Both the position numbers and the translations under genes were made by a program. 64,000 bases of DNA from the NCBI GenBank assembly GCA_949710005.1, contig OX453284.1, positions 7,394,477 to 7,458,476 of the forward strand. Reading direction: 5' to 3'. The stretch's first letter is position 1, and each line of letters begins with the position of its first letter. Shown piece after piece: positions 1 to 11,593 of the stretch. The stretch comes from Ricordea florida (lineage: Eukaryota > Cnidaria > Anthozoa > Corallimorpharia > Ricordeidae). The notes beneath the pieces were generated by a model. It saw only the letters and a program-made list of their open reading frames with translations, was not told the DNA's origin and did not search any database.

Positions 1-3
1 ATC

Positions 4-129
4 ATGGGTAGAAAGAAAGTTGTCATGGATGAAAAGAAAATTGTCATGGGAAGAAAGAAAGTTGTCATGGGTAGAAAGAAAGTTGTCATGGATGAAAAGA
101 AAATTGTCATGGGTGGAAAGAAAGTTACC
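4..129. repeat. 21-bp minisatellite, six copies
   Basis: Units of the type atgggtagaaagaaagttgtc alternate with atggatgaaaagaaaattgtc. The frame is open because the unit length is a multiple of three, but nothing suggests it is translated. The rest of 130-336 looks intronic. Confidence 0.9.
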
Positions 130-336
130 TATAGGCCACAGTATTTCTGCAATGTAGGATGCTTTGTAACCGTACCATTGCATACCATTCCTCAACTAAC
201 CTTAACATACAATGCTGTACATACCACATGATCTATAATATTATGTAGTGCACTAGAAAAAGAGAATATATACAATGAAATAACTCTACTGCCCTTAAAA
301 TGACTGACTTTTTTTCGGCTTGCCTTATTCTCTCAG

Positions 337-952
337 ATGTTTATCAAACTGTGGTAAAAAGGTCACACCACAAAAAGGACTCCTACTGGAAGCATTTCTC
401 ACCGGTGACCTACGGTCAAACGTCACCCAGTACACCTGGAGCCTGCATGTGGTCAATGAAACAGGGGGAAAGGCCTCTACTTCGGCAGTACGAAGCGCCA
501 AGCTTTTGCCTCAGTTGGGCACTAAACGCCTTCTCGTTGAAAACCTGTTTAATTTGGAGCGAGACACTAACAGATATATTCGATACGTGGTAAAAGCAGA
601 GGCCAACCTGGGTAGGAAAACTACCGTCCCCGGAGAATTCACATTTGTAGTGAATTCACCTCCGACGAAGCTGAGTTCTAATGCGAGTTGTCACGTGATG
701 CCAGAAGAAGGAGATGCCTACGCAACAGATTTCCTTATATCGTGTTGGGGATGGCACGACGAGGATCAACCGCTGACATTTCAGTTTCTGTACCGAAAAG
801 AGTATGGTATGGTTGTGTTACAAACTGGATATATGGCCAAAGTTAACTTGAAGCTTCCAGCTGGAGATGCTTCTGCTGGCCACGCCCTTGCGTTACAGGC
901 CCTAGTGGGAGACTCGTATGAAGACTTTGTGATCATACCTCTGTTTGTGAAG
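337..952 (+). CDS. Gene A exon a: REJ-region segment
   Basis: Acceptor tctctcag before 337 and donor aag|gtacct after 952. The exon opens with one base completing a codon and ends in phase 0. It aligns with gene B exon 8 (shared features include ITYTWS-like and GWxDEDxPLxxxFxY stretches), placing it in the middle of the REJ region. Open reading continues past the donor to a stop at 1021, but the homologous exon ends at the same junction. Confidence 0.9.
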
Positions 953-3900
953 GTACCTTCGCTCCTTGCTTTAAATGACATCAAGAACTTCAACGTTTTT
1001 CCTAACGTTAGCACCATGTAATAACCATTAAACACGCGACCAAACTTTGCAGTGAAAACTAATTGCTGAATCAAGGTTTAAAAACCACATTTTGGAACAA
1101 AAAGTGATAGGGTTAGATAACAACGCCCGAGAGTCTTCATCTAAAGACATTTTGCTTAACATTCCACCCTGCATTTTTGTTCCTTAAAACTATAGAATAT
1201 ACTTTTATCACGTTTTTTTTTCTCTTTAGGTGCGACCTCTAAAGGCCCACAAAGTTGACCAAAAGTTTGTTAACGACACGCTCAGCTTCATTCGTGACTT
1301 CGTGAACGTAGGAGACGCAGATCGTGCCACTGAACTAGCCTTCACTTTAATGTCCACGATTAATAACACTACAACCGGAGGATCAGGGAATAATGCAGTA
1401 CGTAGGACAAAAAACACTATCTTTAAGGCGTGGGTATGATTTTGCCCAAGGGTCACCTGTCGCCGTCATACGCGGACCTTGTGTTCGTATTGCGCTAATG
1501 ACGAATAGTGATCTTTCAACAAAACATCTTCAGGTCCCACTATTTAACAATTATTCGCCGAAGGCGAAGTGATTACCAGTGAATATTCACCGAGACGAAG
1601 TCGAGGTGAATATTCACCGAGAATCACTGAGCCTGAGGCGAATAATTGTTTTAGTATAAATACACAGGTGATTATTTCAAAAAAAAGAAAAAGCATTGTA
1701 CAACAAGAAATAATTTTATTTCATCAAAAGCGCGCGAACGACTGGCTGCCATTTTGTTCGTCGAAGTGATTATCGGCTGATAATTCGAGAAAGCGAACCA
1801 ATCAGAGCGCGCGATTTTGTATAATTACCTGAGTATTTATACTAATATCACATATTATAATATAGCTACGTTCTTACGCGCGCTCTGATTGGTCAAAAAC
1901 CTATGTTTTATCAGAGTATAAAATATAAAAAAAAGCGTGTTTTATTGTTTTTCACCACATTACCTCTACTCGATAATTCTGTAAGAGTTGGCGAAAAACA
2001 TTTTCTTTGAAGAAATTCATGATGGAGTTCTCTGCGAAGCAGCAAAAAGTTTTGAAGCTGAGAATAATAAGACAAATAAAGAAGAAGAAGCGAAAACAGT
2101 CGAGAAGTTGGTATAAAATGGCGTCGGTTGGTCGATCTGTGTGCTTTTTTGTTTCTACTCGCGGCATGTAAAATCTATATCATAAAGCAAATAAAGAAGC
2201 CTACGCCGTGTATTACACTGTGATTAAAACACTCCGGGCATTTGAGAACACTCGAGAAATGTAGAAAACACTCGCCTGCGGCTCGTGTTTTCTACATTTC
2301 ACTCGTGTTCTCAAATGCCCGTCGTGTTTTATCACAGTGTAATACACGGCTTAGGCTTCTTTATTTGTTAAATAAAACCAGCAAAACTACATTAAGTTAC
2401 ATTCAAGGCAAGTAAGTCACGATAGAACAACTCTAGTCGCGATCAACATCCAGTGGCTACATCGTGTGATAAAAGAAAAATTTATACTATTAGGCAACTC
2501 TCCCTACAATTGCCTTTTAATGAAGCGTTTGCCTTTCTTACCCCGTCTAATTTACATACATACATACAGACGTTTATTCCACATCCCCAAGGGGCTTTTC
2601 AGTGAAATATGTAACAAACAACAATAAAATACAATAAAATTAATTCTAGGTGAATCACATTTAAAATACACTAAGAAATTCGAATTTAGTAGAAACCAAA
2701 AAATAAGAGAATTTAAAATAGTCCGTGCTATATAAATTCAGTTAGCTATTCATCAAGAGTCTTTTTCTCATCAAGGTCTTAAAATGAGCTAAGGATTGAC
2801 TTAATATTTTGAGGCAGATCGTTCCAGAGAGATACCATACGATAGTAAAAAGTTCTTTGGCCAGATCGGTTTTGATTAACGGAATATTTAACAACTGTGA
2901 GTTTCTAGTTTTGCGTGTTGATATTGATGAATGCTTAATAAACTGATCAGATAGATACCCCGTTTACGTTGGATTGTGTCATGTTTTCGTTATAGAATAT
3001 GATCCTGCGGGACATGAGAGGCCTGCAAATTGAGAGTGTGGCGCATGTTACAAAAGTTGCAGCTGTGATCATTATGGCGACGGAAATGGAGGAGAAAATA
3101 TCCCCGTCAACCCAGGTAAAAATGTACGAGTGAATCATAACTGTGCAACATTGGTTAAGAGGGATTGCCATTGACCTGAAGCTACCGTTACTTTAGCTAA
3201 ATGATAGCAAAGGAATAATATCACGCGCAATTCTAAAACTTGCTTTGTTTCTATTTAAACAATAGAGTGTTTCTGTCGAAGAACATTCGGCTGATAGTTG
3301 CCCCGCGGAAATTTGATGCTCTTAAAACTAGCTTCGCTTCTCGGGCAAATATGCTAGTTTTAAGAACATCAAATTTCCGCGGGGCAACTATTTGACCGAT
3401 CATTCCGAGACATTAACACTCTATTGTCTTAATTGTTCACCACTAAATTTTCTTCCGCCTGCCAGTTAAAAAACAGTCAAAACCCACCAAATGGAGATCA
3501 ATCAAATATTTACTTACGCGTACAAGCTGTCATAAATGTTAATTCGCAACGTACATTGGCTAATAAATATGGATAACCGCGGCGAAACGAGCAGCCATAC
3601 TTGTTAAAATTTTCACGGACGAGTACTATCCATCCGGGTATTTTAATCGGAAGGGCGCTATGGGCTGATAGTGTCTCTCCGCGGACGAACACTGTCGCGT
3701 CAGGTGATCAATTAAACCCAATAAAAATAGGAGAAAATTTAGTGGTGATCTATAATGAGTAATAAGCTTGTAATCGTCTATCAACTTACCAAAAAGCGAA
3801 ATGTAACATACTATAACATAAAAACAGCGCAAAATCATAGAAAGGACTTAAAGCGGCATAGCATAATGAAGTTGTACTTACAGTTTAAATTTTTCAATTT

Positions 3901-6900
3901 CAGGAGAGTGCTGTACTGCTTCTTCGTGACGCCACCAACTTCATGTCCTCTCAGCTAACTTCAAACAGCACCCACGACGCAAACATTGCGCGGAACGTAA
4001 GTTCTGTGCTACTCAGTGGCATTGGAAACGTGTTACGAGTGTCGTCAAAAGATGCCAGCGTTCAAACCATGGATGAGCTCAAACAGAAGAGAGTAAGCAA
4101 TGTGTACTGTTCTGTTTTGTCAACCAAACTGGTTTATTGACTTTGTAACTCGAGTATGGTCATGGCCTCCCTAATGTACTCGTGAGTTGCTTTTAGTGTG
4201 TTGAAAAGAAATAAGGGATCCCCTTAAAATATTTTATGTCGAGTTAAGAAGGCCCTTAAACTAGACACTGGCAACAGCTGTTACCTGTGAGTTTTAGCTT
4301 TGGCTTTCCTTGAAGTTATATAAACTTATACAGTGTATATATGCAAGCTCAATCAATTCTAAAAGCACCTCATTTCATTTCAGGGAAGACAAATAGCGAA
4401 GGAAACTCTGGAGTTAGCCATGAGAGTTGGGGAAGCCCTCAGCAAAACAACACAGAGAAGTGAAGAAAGAACTGCCGTGACATCTAATTTTGTTGACATA
4501 GTGATTTACAAGAAAACAACAGAGAATCTTGGTGGTCAGAGGATGACAGGAGGAAATACTGGTGTTGTTTTACCCGATTCACAAGAGTTGTTTCCCGACA
4601 GTAACGAAACCGTGACACTACAGGTGATTACTCTTGCAATGGTTACAAAGGAAGGTTACAATGCACCCAAAACCTCCTGCAAGCACGTAGCCCCACTAGT
4701 ACAGAGCTGTGCACTAGCGTTTCCGGTACCCACAGATGGGGAGTTAAAAATATTTAGAACCACAGTGTTGAGTAAAACAACAACAGCAACAACCACCGCA
4801 GTTCAGCAATGTTGGATAGCTTTCTAAGGGATGGTCACACTGCATGGTTTGATCCACGGATGAAAAAGATAGAACCACACTGTATAGTAAAACAAACAGT
4901 ACCACAGTACAGTACTGTTCAGTAGCTTACTAAAGAATGGCCACACTGCATGGTTTGATCCACAGATGAAAAAGTTAGAACCACACTGTATAATAAAAAC
5001 AAACAGTACCACAGTACAGTGCTGTTGAGTAGCTTTACAAATAATGGTCACACTGCATGGTTTGATCCACGGATGAAAAAGATAGAACCACACTGTATAG
5101 AAAAACAAACAGTACGACAGTACAGTACTGTTCAGTAGCTTTTCAAATAATGGTCATACTGCATGGTTTGATCCACGGATGCCTGAAGAAGTTTGAACCA
5201 CACTGTATGGTAAAACAAACAGTACCAGAGCACAACATTACCAAGTAGCTTTGAAACAATGGTTACATTTCAAGCTCTAGTCCACAGATAAAAAAGTCAG
5301 AACCACACTGTACAGTGAACCAATAAGTACCATAGTACAGTGCTGGTAAGTGAAGTTTTTCAACTTTACCGGTCATACTGTATGGTTTTTATTTGCAGCT
5401 TATGACCTTCAATGAGAACCCTTACACATGGGACAACACAGCAGCCAGTATGAGGTCCTCGGTTATTGATGTGACCCTAAGAAGCAGTACTGGTGCCGTA
5501 ATGAGGGTGGCGAATCTCAGCAAACCCTTAGCCCTGCACATTCCTACGATACAAACACAGGAAAGGTCTCAAGCTAAGCATCGACCGAAACAGCACTTGT
5601 TCATAAAGCCTGGTGCAGTTCGTCATCATAGCGTTTTCATTCCCTCAAAAGAACACGTGGTGGCACTGAGGATAGCTTCCGCTCACCGTATGGAAGTCTA
5701 TACCAGGTATGGATTTAGACCAAGCCATAAAAACTACACTTCAACAGTTACTTTACCGAACTTTTCTTCCTGTCAAAAATCTCGTTCATCCGAAGCATTC
5801 GTCAACTGCACAAGCGATCCGTATACTTTCCACCTTTTTGGTTTGGAACCTGGGTATTACTCCATCGCTGTCAGCCTTGCCAAAAGTACCAATAGTACTC
5901 GGGTTACCAAGGAAAGTCGAATTCGCCGGTCGTGCGGCAGCCATGGTGGTCGTCAGAAAAGATCATGTGTTGATGTCAAGGAGCCCCCGACCACCCCTCC
6001 CCCGACTCCAATCATTGTGATCCCAAAGTATAACGCCAATGTAGATGTGAATTATACGTTCTCTGTTACCATGGGAACGTGCCTCTACTGGTTTGAGGAG
6101 GAAGAGAAGTGGACAAGTGAAGGATGTAAGGTAGAACTGAATCATTTAAACCAGAGAGTGCTACGTCCTTTATGTCCATTGCATGCGATGTTTAAGAAGT
6201 GTAGAAAACATATATTACCACAGAATAACTCTTTTCTGTAAACGGTAACTCTCATCATCTCATTCATCAATATATAAAATGTTACCCTAGAAATAGAAAT
6301 AAGCAGGAGAGGCTTGTTGCTAGGGAACTTAACATGGCTTTGATAATCAGCAAGGACGGTTTGGTTATTGAGTATTTTGTCAACATTGTTGTAAGCGTTA
6401 CATTTTGCGACTACCTGTGGAGATCTTTGAGCTCTGTGACCTCGGTTTCTCGCATATACTGTGCACTAAGGAAGCGTTAAATATGCTCGATGTCTCAAAA
6501 AATTCGCCGCCTGAATCAGTAGCTGTTTGCTCACTTGATCTCATCAAGAGAACATAAGGTTTGAAAAATATGTCAGATTGTCATCAAGAGAACGTAAGGT
6601 TTGGAAAATATGTCAGAGATTGTCTGGCTTTTAATCAAAACATCTTGCCAGTTTTAGCTCTTACTCATAGGAAATATTTCTCTGTTCAAACAGATCGGCC
6701 CCGATTCCCAGACAGACTCGGTTCATTGCCTCTGTTCGCATTTGTCGTCGTTCGGAGGAGATTTCTTTGTCGCCCCGAATACGATTGACTTCGACAAGGT
6801 TTGGGCTGAGTTTGGAAGACTAGGGAGGACTGGAAACTACGTCGTACTCGCAACTGTGTGTACGATGCTTGGAGCGTATTTTATTGGACTGATCTTAGCA

Positions 6901-9900
6901 AGAAGAGCCGACAGACGAGATGAATTAAAGGTATTCAAAAGTTGTTTATTAGAGTAGCACTCGTATAATATACATGGAGTTGCTGTGGTGTGGGGTGCGT
7001 GTTAAATCTTTTTTTCTGTTTTCTAGGTTATTGCAGACTTCCATTTGTCTGATCAGAGAAAAGGATATTATACTTACTTTATCTCCGTGGAAACCGGAGC
7101 TTCGAGGAAATGCGGTTCCACCGCGAATGTTGGTTTGATGCTGTACGGCGACGAAGGAGTCTCGGAACCAATCATCTTAGCTCATCAGCATCTGAAGAAA
7201 ATATTCTTTGCCAGGGGAAGTGTGAACAATTTTACTTTGAGTCTGGCTAAACCCTTAGGATCGCTTTTTAAGATCAAAGTTTGGCATGACAACTCTGGAA
7301 AGAGTCCCTCTTGGTTTCTACGTAGCATCACTGTGGAAGACGCACAGACTTACGAAAACTGGCATTTTATAGCACACCGGTGGCTAGCGGTCGAAAAAGG
7401 TGATGGAAAGATCGACGTTGAACTAACAGTTGCAGGAGAAAATGACCGCTTCCAGTTTAAAAATGTTTTTCATTCAAGGACACAACGAGCCGTGAGTGAT
7501 TCTCACCTATGGGTTTCACTATTCACCAAAGCACCCCATAACCATTTTACACGCTGTCAACGTCTTTCGTGTTGCTTATCAATCGTTTTCTGCGCCATGG
7601 TAACGAGCGCTATGTTTTATCGGTTCGGAGTTAAGGCAACAGACACGTTTCATCTCGGACCGCTGAAAATGAGCTGGTCAGAAATCAAGATTGGTATTCA
7701 AAGCGGTCTGGTTGCGATTCCTGTTAACCTGCTGGTTGTAGCCATTTTCAAAAATATCAAACAGAACGGTGACAAAGACCCCTCTCGTGGATGCCTACCC
7801 TACTTCTTTGTTTATATTGGCTGGTTTCTTTGTATCTCGGCGATGCTGAGCAGCGCGGTATTTACTGTGTTCTATAGCTTATCCTGGGGAGCTGAGATCT
7901 CTAATCAGTGGCTAGTATCAACGACCGTCTCCTTCCTGCAAGACGTCTGCCTCATTCAACCAATCAAGTTGTTTCTTGTTGTCTGCTTGCTGTCAGCAAT
8001 TATCAGAAAGCCCCTCGATCCTGAAGAAGTGCGTGGATCACAGCTAGGGCCAGAACCAGTTAATGCGCATGTGTTTGATGACGAAAAAGCTGCTCGGATC
8101 CTGGAACTGGAGGAACTCGAAAATTCGCGCCGTCAGCGGAGGAGAGAGATCAAAGCGTTTCGCGCCATTGTTGAGATTCAGTTCTTCGTGTTGTTCGTTG
8201 TTCTTCTTATGGTCGTGTGTTATGGGAATCGAAACTCTGTGAGATACACTTTGACGAGATCAATGAAAGATGTATTCAAAAATTTTGAAAAGGTTTGGTT
8301 CTATTAGTGTGATAAGACTGAACTATTAATTTTTATCTACTACGCTTATTCTTTCAAACAGTTTTAAGACGGTTTCAATATCACCCCTTTTATGAAACTT
8401 CCAAGTGTGAAAATGCTTCTGCATTTGGAAACCCATCTCTCTGTTGCTCTTGTAGTGAGGCAATAATGTTTCAAATACACCTCTAAGAACTTTTTCCAGA
8501 ATTAACACACATATGTATCGCTTTGGCTAAGCCTTGGGTATTTTGATAGGTACAGCAGTTCAGTAATAAATTATTATCATCTCCACTGCACCCAACGCCG
8601 TCTCTTGCATTGTTCTTCCACGTTTATGCATCTAGTAAGATTGTACCAATGTTTTCTGACACGTGTTCCTCAATCGACAGGTCAACAACACGCCTGAATT
8701 TTGGTCCTGGGTCCGAAACATATTCATTCCAGGACTTTACGATGTTCATTGGTACAATGGTGATCCTTTTGATTACCACGAAGGATTCATTACTAACAGA
8801 GAGACATTCTTAATCGGCATGCCAAGACTCAAACAAGTACGAGTACGTTCCGGTAAGCAAAATTCCAAAGATATGACCCATGAACACAGATAGGTATTTC
8901 AGAAATCTAAACTGTATAGCCTGGTAAATTGAATGTCCACATCGCCTTTTATTTCGCTATGATTTTATTTGAAAGCTTGGAACATTTCTTTTCGAAACCT
9001 CAGTTGTTCAACTGACAGGATAAATCAGTCTCCAGTGGATAAGTTAATATGAATAGTCTGGAAACGTGCGCACAGCATGGATAGTGAATTGGTACAGACA
9101 AGATCGGCTGTGATCAATCTGATTGGTGAAGCGGTCAAAGTGGATATGACACATTGTTATATACGCAGACTTTCACTCAATAAAATGAGCACTGTGATTG
9201 GTTGATTCTTGGTCACGTGCCCCCGATCACATTCAAATTTATCCCGGCCAGGATATAATTGCGCAGTTGTTGCCCGCGCGCCAGTTGTGCCGTCTTTGTT
9301 TGTTTGTTTTTGCTATATTTTGTTTGAAGGAAAGTCTAAATATATAACAAAGCACTTAACGTATGGTCCCTCGGGAAAAAAGTTAGTTTTGTTTTCCCTC
9401 GAGTCCTGATGTTTCCCTTGACTTCGTCTCGAGAAATATCAGTACTCTGGGGAAAACAAAACTAACTGTTTCCCACGGGACCATACATCAAGAGTACAAT
9501 ATTCCCCTCATAAATAGTGAATATTGCCACCAGAATGAAATGACCGTCAGAAGTGATTGCTTTAGAATAATTTTTGATCAATAAATTAATTAAATAAAAT
9601 CAAATATTTTTCCTCAAGACACCAAAAAATTACTTCTGGAAATTGGTCTCAAAGCTCATTACACCTATGTATTTTATGATCAAGCGAATTGTTATCTGTC
9701 TTCCAGTGCATTGCGGTGTTCAGACTCTCCTGTCACAGCTCGCACCTCCTCGATGTTTACCTTATTATGCCGAAAGCTACGAGGAGACAACGCCTTATAA
9801 TAAACCAGGATGGATACCAGTATTCAATGCGAGTTTGTTTCGCAAAGAGGCGTACCTCGATTCCATATGCCCCAAGCCATGGCAGTATCAAACTGCACAT

Positions 9901-11382
9901 GCGCTACATGCCGAGCCAACCTTAGGACAAATGGGTACGTACCGAGGGTCAGGGTATGTCGCGAAACTCGGTTACAATGCTAACTCTGCCATGAAAGTCA
10001 TAGAAAGCTTGGAGAAGAATCATTGGATTGACGACAAAACCGCTGCAGTTATAGTGGAATGTACGGTGTTTGAGCCCTCAAGTTCCCTGTTCAGCGTTAT
10101 GAAGTATCTGTATGAGAGATGTCCTACTGGCGGAGTTATCACAAGCAGCATGATAAAAACAGTAACAGTTTACTTACCCCAAGGATCCAAAGGCTATAGC
10201 AGATTTTATCAGCTTTGTCAGGTTCTGTTCATGATAGTGATTGTCGGACTAACCTTAGGAGCGATCACGCGTGCATCTCGCGGGATACGCGTGTACTTCT
10301 TGCGGTTCTGGGGATGGGTGAACATTTTACTTATTTCCTTCGCCGCATCCGGAATAGTTATCATGTTTCTCAAAGAAGAATACGCCAGAAAATACGTGGA
10401 AAATGTCCGCGTTAACCCTTTCGATAACTGGAGCACCGATCAGCTGCTCCGTTGGTCTGAGCTGGAGGATTACCTTCTCTCATTTGTGACTTTTTTGATA
10501 ACCATTAAATTTCTGCGGCTTATACGATTTAACCGACACATTTCTAACATGTGGATGACACTTAAAGTCTCCTCCGCACCTGTCGTTTCATTTGGAGTCG
10601 TTTTCATTGTGCTGTTATTAGCATTTGCCACGTTCGGTGTTCTTGCTTTTGGCTCCTCGCTCAGATCCTACTCTTCCATCTTGCAGTCGATTCGCAGCCT
10701 ACTTCAGATGGTCATTGGAGGAAAAGTGGCGTTCTATCAGCTGAAGTGGACCAATGCGGGAGTGCTTGGCCCTGTGTTTCTCTTTGCGTACCTGCTTATC
10801 ACGTTAGCGGTAATTGTGAACGCATTCCTCGCCATCTTGAACGAGTCCTACACGATTTCAAGAGAAGAGGACAAGGGAATTCTCAGCGAACTTGATGACA
10901 TAGAACTGGCTAAATTTGTATGGTCACGCGCAAGGACTTCAATCGCTTCCTTTCGTAGGTTTTTGCGATCAAGCTTTCATAAGAGTACCAAACACAAATA
11001 CGAAGTCAATGGGAACTGTTCTAGTTCCGATGGTAGTGAGCGTTATATACCAAAGCTAGCTTCAATGGATAGCTTACATGAAATAGAGGAGGAATGTCGA
11101 CCTTTAAATATGGCTGACAATTTAATGTCGGAATTACAAGCAAAGATATCTAAAATATTCCCCGAGGAACCGCTTTTCAAAGAAACAGTGTTCAGAGAAG
11201 ACAAATGTGGGAGGAGTGTCTCTGATCTATCCACTATCTCAAGCTTAAGGGACGATATGCACGATGATCAAAGCTCCTCGTCAGATGACGAGCTATTTAA
11301 CAGCCCTGGACCGGAGTCTCCTCTGTTAGATTTCGAGCTCAACAGTTCTTCACAAGACGAAGTCCGAGAATCGCTTTTGTAG
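337..11382 (+). CDS. Gene A: polycystin-1-like receptor-channel, 5' partial, 10 exons
   Basis: Large membrane protein of the polycystin-1 family, expected at the plasma or ciliary membrane as an adhesion-type receptor fused to a TRPP-like channel. Ten in-window exons, all with GT-AG borders and compatible phases, give 1816 residues. Order: REJ segment (about 1-680), proline-rich linker after an RQKRS site, GPS with CLYW...C...CLCSHLS (about 685-725), first membrane helix (about 740-762), PLAT (about 790-900), five further helices, polycystin extracellular domain (about 1202-1400), then a six-helix-type channel ending in an acidic, serine-rich tail. The N-terminus lies left of the window. It is convergent with gene B, a diverged paralogue sharing nearly all intron positions. 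The fit to PKD1L2-like proteins is good, but the exact orthologue cannot be set without a search. Confidence 0.93.
1230..1433 (+). CDS. Gene A exon b: REJ/GAIN helical segment
   Basis: Acceptor tctctttag before 1230 and probable donor tgg|gtatga after 1433, 68 codons, phase 0. An alternative donor at 1402 exists. It aligns with gene B exon 9 (start VRPLK versus VRDKR), a predicted helical part of the region before the GPS. Confidence 0.78.
1546..1893. repeat. Foldback (MITE-like) repeats in gene A intron
   Basis: Inverted arms taacaattattcgcc (1545-) and ggcgaataattgtt (to about 1651) enclose smaller hairpins. A second inverted pair, ccaatcagagcgcgcg (about 1799) and cgcgcgctctgattgg (about 1878), follows. 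No coding capacity. Confidence 0.7.
2186..2369. repeat. Near-perfect palindromic foldback element
   Basis: About 90-bp arms starting aaataaagaagcct and ending with its complement; the whole segment folds on itself around 2278. It lies in the gene A intron between exons b and c. Confidence 0.85.
2563..2935 (-). mobile_element. 5'-truncated LINE tail
   Basis: On the - strand the sequence encodes a remnant like YYRMVSLWNDLPQNIK, the usual C-terminus of CR1/L2-like LINEs, then an AATAAA-bearing tail and a TATG/TACA microsatellite end (2563-2578). Only the last ~370 bp are present. Confidence 0.7.
2996..3115 (+). CDS. Gene A exon c: pre-GPS segment
   Basis: Forty codons between ttcgttatag and cag|gtaaaa. 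The translation (NMILRDMRGL...MATEMEEKIS) aligns with gene B exon 10 (LKGNIIDEMM...MATKERDEIS). A truncated LINE tail ends only about 60 bp upstream. Confidence 0.87.
3260..3427. repeat. Palindromic foldback element
   Basis: Arms beginning acaatagagtgtt and ending aacactctattgt, with an inner perfect pair around ttgccccgcggaaatttgatg. In the gene A intron between exons c and d. Confidence 0.8.
3904..4092 (+). CDS. Gene A exon d: pre-GPS segment
   Basis: Acceptor atttcag and donor aga|gtaagc, 63 codons, phase 0. It aligns with gene B exon 11 (SSVLLSGIGNVLRVSSKDAS versus SSNLLLGLGNILKISSEDAS), a strong match. Confidence 0.92.
4384..4623 (+). CDS. Gene A exon e: GAIN-like segment, first half
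   Basis: Acceptor catttcag, 80 codons, ends TVTLQ before a weak donor cag|gtgatt. In gene B the homologous sequence runs without a break into the next segment as one exon, so the intron after this exon is specific to gene A. Confidence 0.88.
4831..5367 (+). repeat. About 106-bp tandem repeat, five full units, in gene A intron
   Basis: Units start atggtcacactgcatgg at 4831, 4937, 5044, 5150 and 5259 (106-109 bp). Degenerate part-units extend both ways (about 4640-4830 and 5368-5390), so repeats fill nearly the whole intron 4624-5398. The minus-strand open frame across them is a by-product. Confidence 0.9.
5399..6130 (+). CDS. Gene A exon f: GAIN/pre-GPS with RQKRS site
   Basis: Acceptor atttgcag and donor aag|gtagaa, 244 codons. 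It holds FNENPYTW (gene B: FKMNPYTW), several Cys residues, a dibasic RQKRS site flanked by cysteines, a proline-rich linker and the first half of the GPS (CLYW...W...GC). Open reading past 6130 is intronic. Confidence 0.93.
6694..6930 (+). CDS. Gene A exon g: GPS cleavage motif and first membrane helix
   Basis: Exactly 237 bp, the same as gene B exon 13. It encodes the second half of the GPS, C-L-C-x-H-L-S-S-F-G-G, with the expected autocleavage point at HL|S, then a hydrophobic helix (YVVLATVCTMLGAYFIGLIL) followed by basic residues. Phase 0 on both sides. Confidence 0.95.
7027..8292 (+). CDS. Gene A exon h: PLAT domain and membrane segments
   Basis: A 422-codon exon. The N-terminal half is a PLAT/LH2 beta-sandwich (ETG..STANVGLMLYGDEG, RGSVNNFTL, IKVWHDNSGKSPSWFL, WHFIAHRWLAVEKGDG). 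The rest has about five membrane helices separated by a basic loop and a charged cytoplasmic stretch (about 8020-8160). It ends at gaaaag|gtttgg, as in gene B. Confidence 0.95.
8681..8852 (+). CDS. Gene A exon i: start of polycystin extracellular domain
   Basis: Acceptor tcgacag and donor tccg|gtaagc, 172 nt, ends in phase 1. FWSWVRNIFIPGLY, WYNG and FLIGMPRLKQVRVR are characteristic of the polycystin domain between S1 and S2 of TRPP channels. Confidence 0.94.
9361..9486. repeat. Palindromic foldback element
   Basis: Arms gtatggtccctcggg and cccacgggaccatac with a further inverted core around ttagttttgttttcc. In the last intron of gene A; the rest of that intron (8853-9706) shows nothing else. 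Confidence 0.8.
9707..11382 (+). CDS. Gene A last exon: polycystin domain, channel and tail
   Basis: Acceptor gtcttccag; 558 codons including the TAG stop. CLPYY, PGWIPV, CPKPWQYQ, GYNANSA and WIDDKTAAV belong to the polycystin domain. Helices follow up to the pore and VLGPVFLFAYL...NAFLAILNESY. Where PKD2 has an LGD selectivity filter this protein reads IGGK, without the acid. The tail (about 180 residues) has runs of Ser/Asp/Glu resembling CK2 sites. Confidence 0.95.
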
Positions 11383-11587
11383 TACCAGGCTATTGTACGT
11401 ACAAAAGACAAACTGCTAGTTCAAACGAAGACTTGCTGTAAGAAGTTTATTATATGACGCGCTTTTCAGATTTTAAAAATGACTGACTTTCCTGGTGTAA
11501 TGGTTCTATAAAGAGTGTAAGCAAACTCCCCAGTAAAGGGTAGCATCTATGACCAGGGTGCAATACAGCGGTTCTCCACAAAACAAC

Positions 11588-11593
11588 AATAAA
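11588..11593 (+). terminator. Candidate polyadenylation signal of gene A
   Basis: AATAAA about 205 bp after the gene A stop codon. Position and sense are right; other A-rich variants exist nearby. Confidence 0.45.

Noticed and set aside
4-231. Open frame over the 21-bp minisatellite
   Set aside because: The frame stays open only because the repeat unit is a multiple of three; no splice sites or domain support it.
953-1021. Extension of gene A exon a to the stop at 1021
   Set aside because: The homologous gene B exon stops matching at the same donor site, so this is read-through into the intron.
4824-5108. Minus-strand open frame with repeated FYTVWFYLFHPW-like peptide
   Set aside because: It is the complement of the intronic 106-bp repeats and inside a gene A intron.
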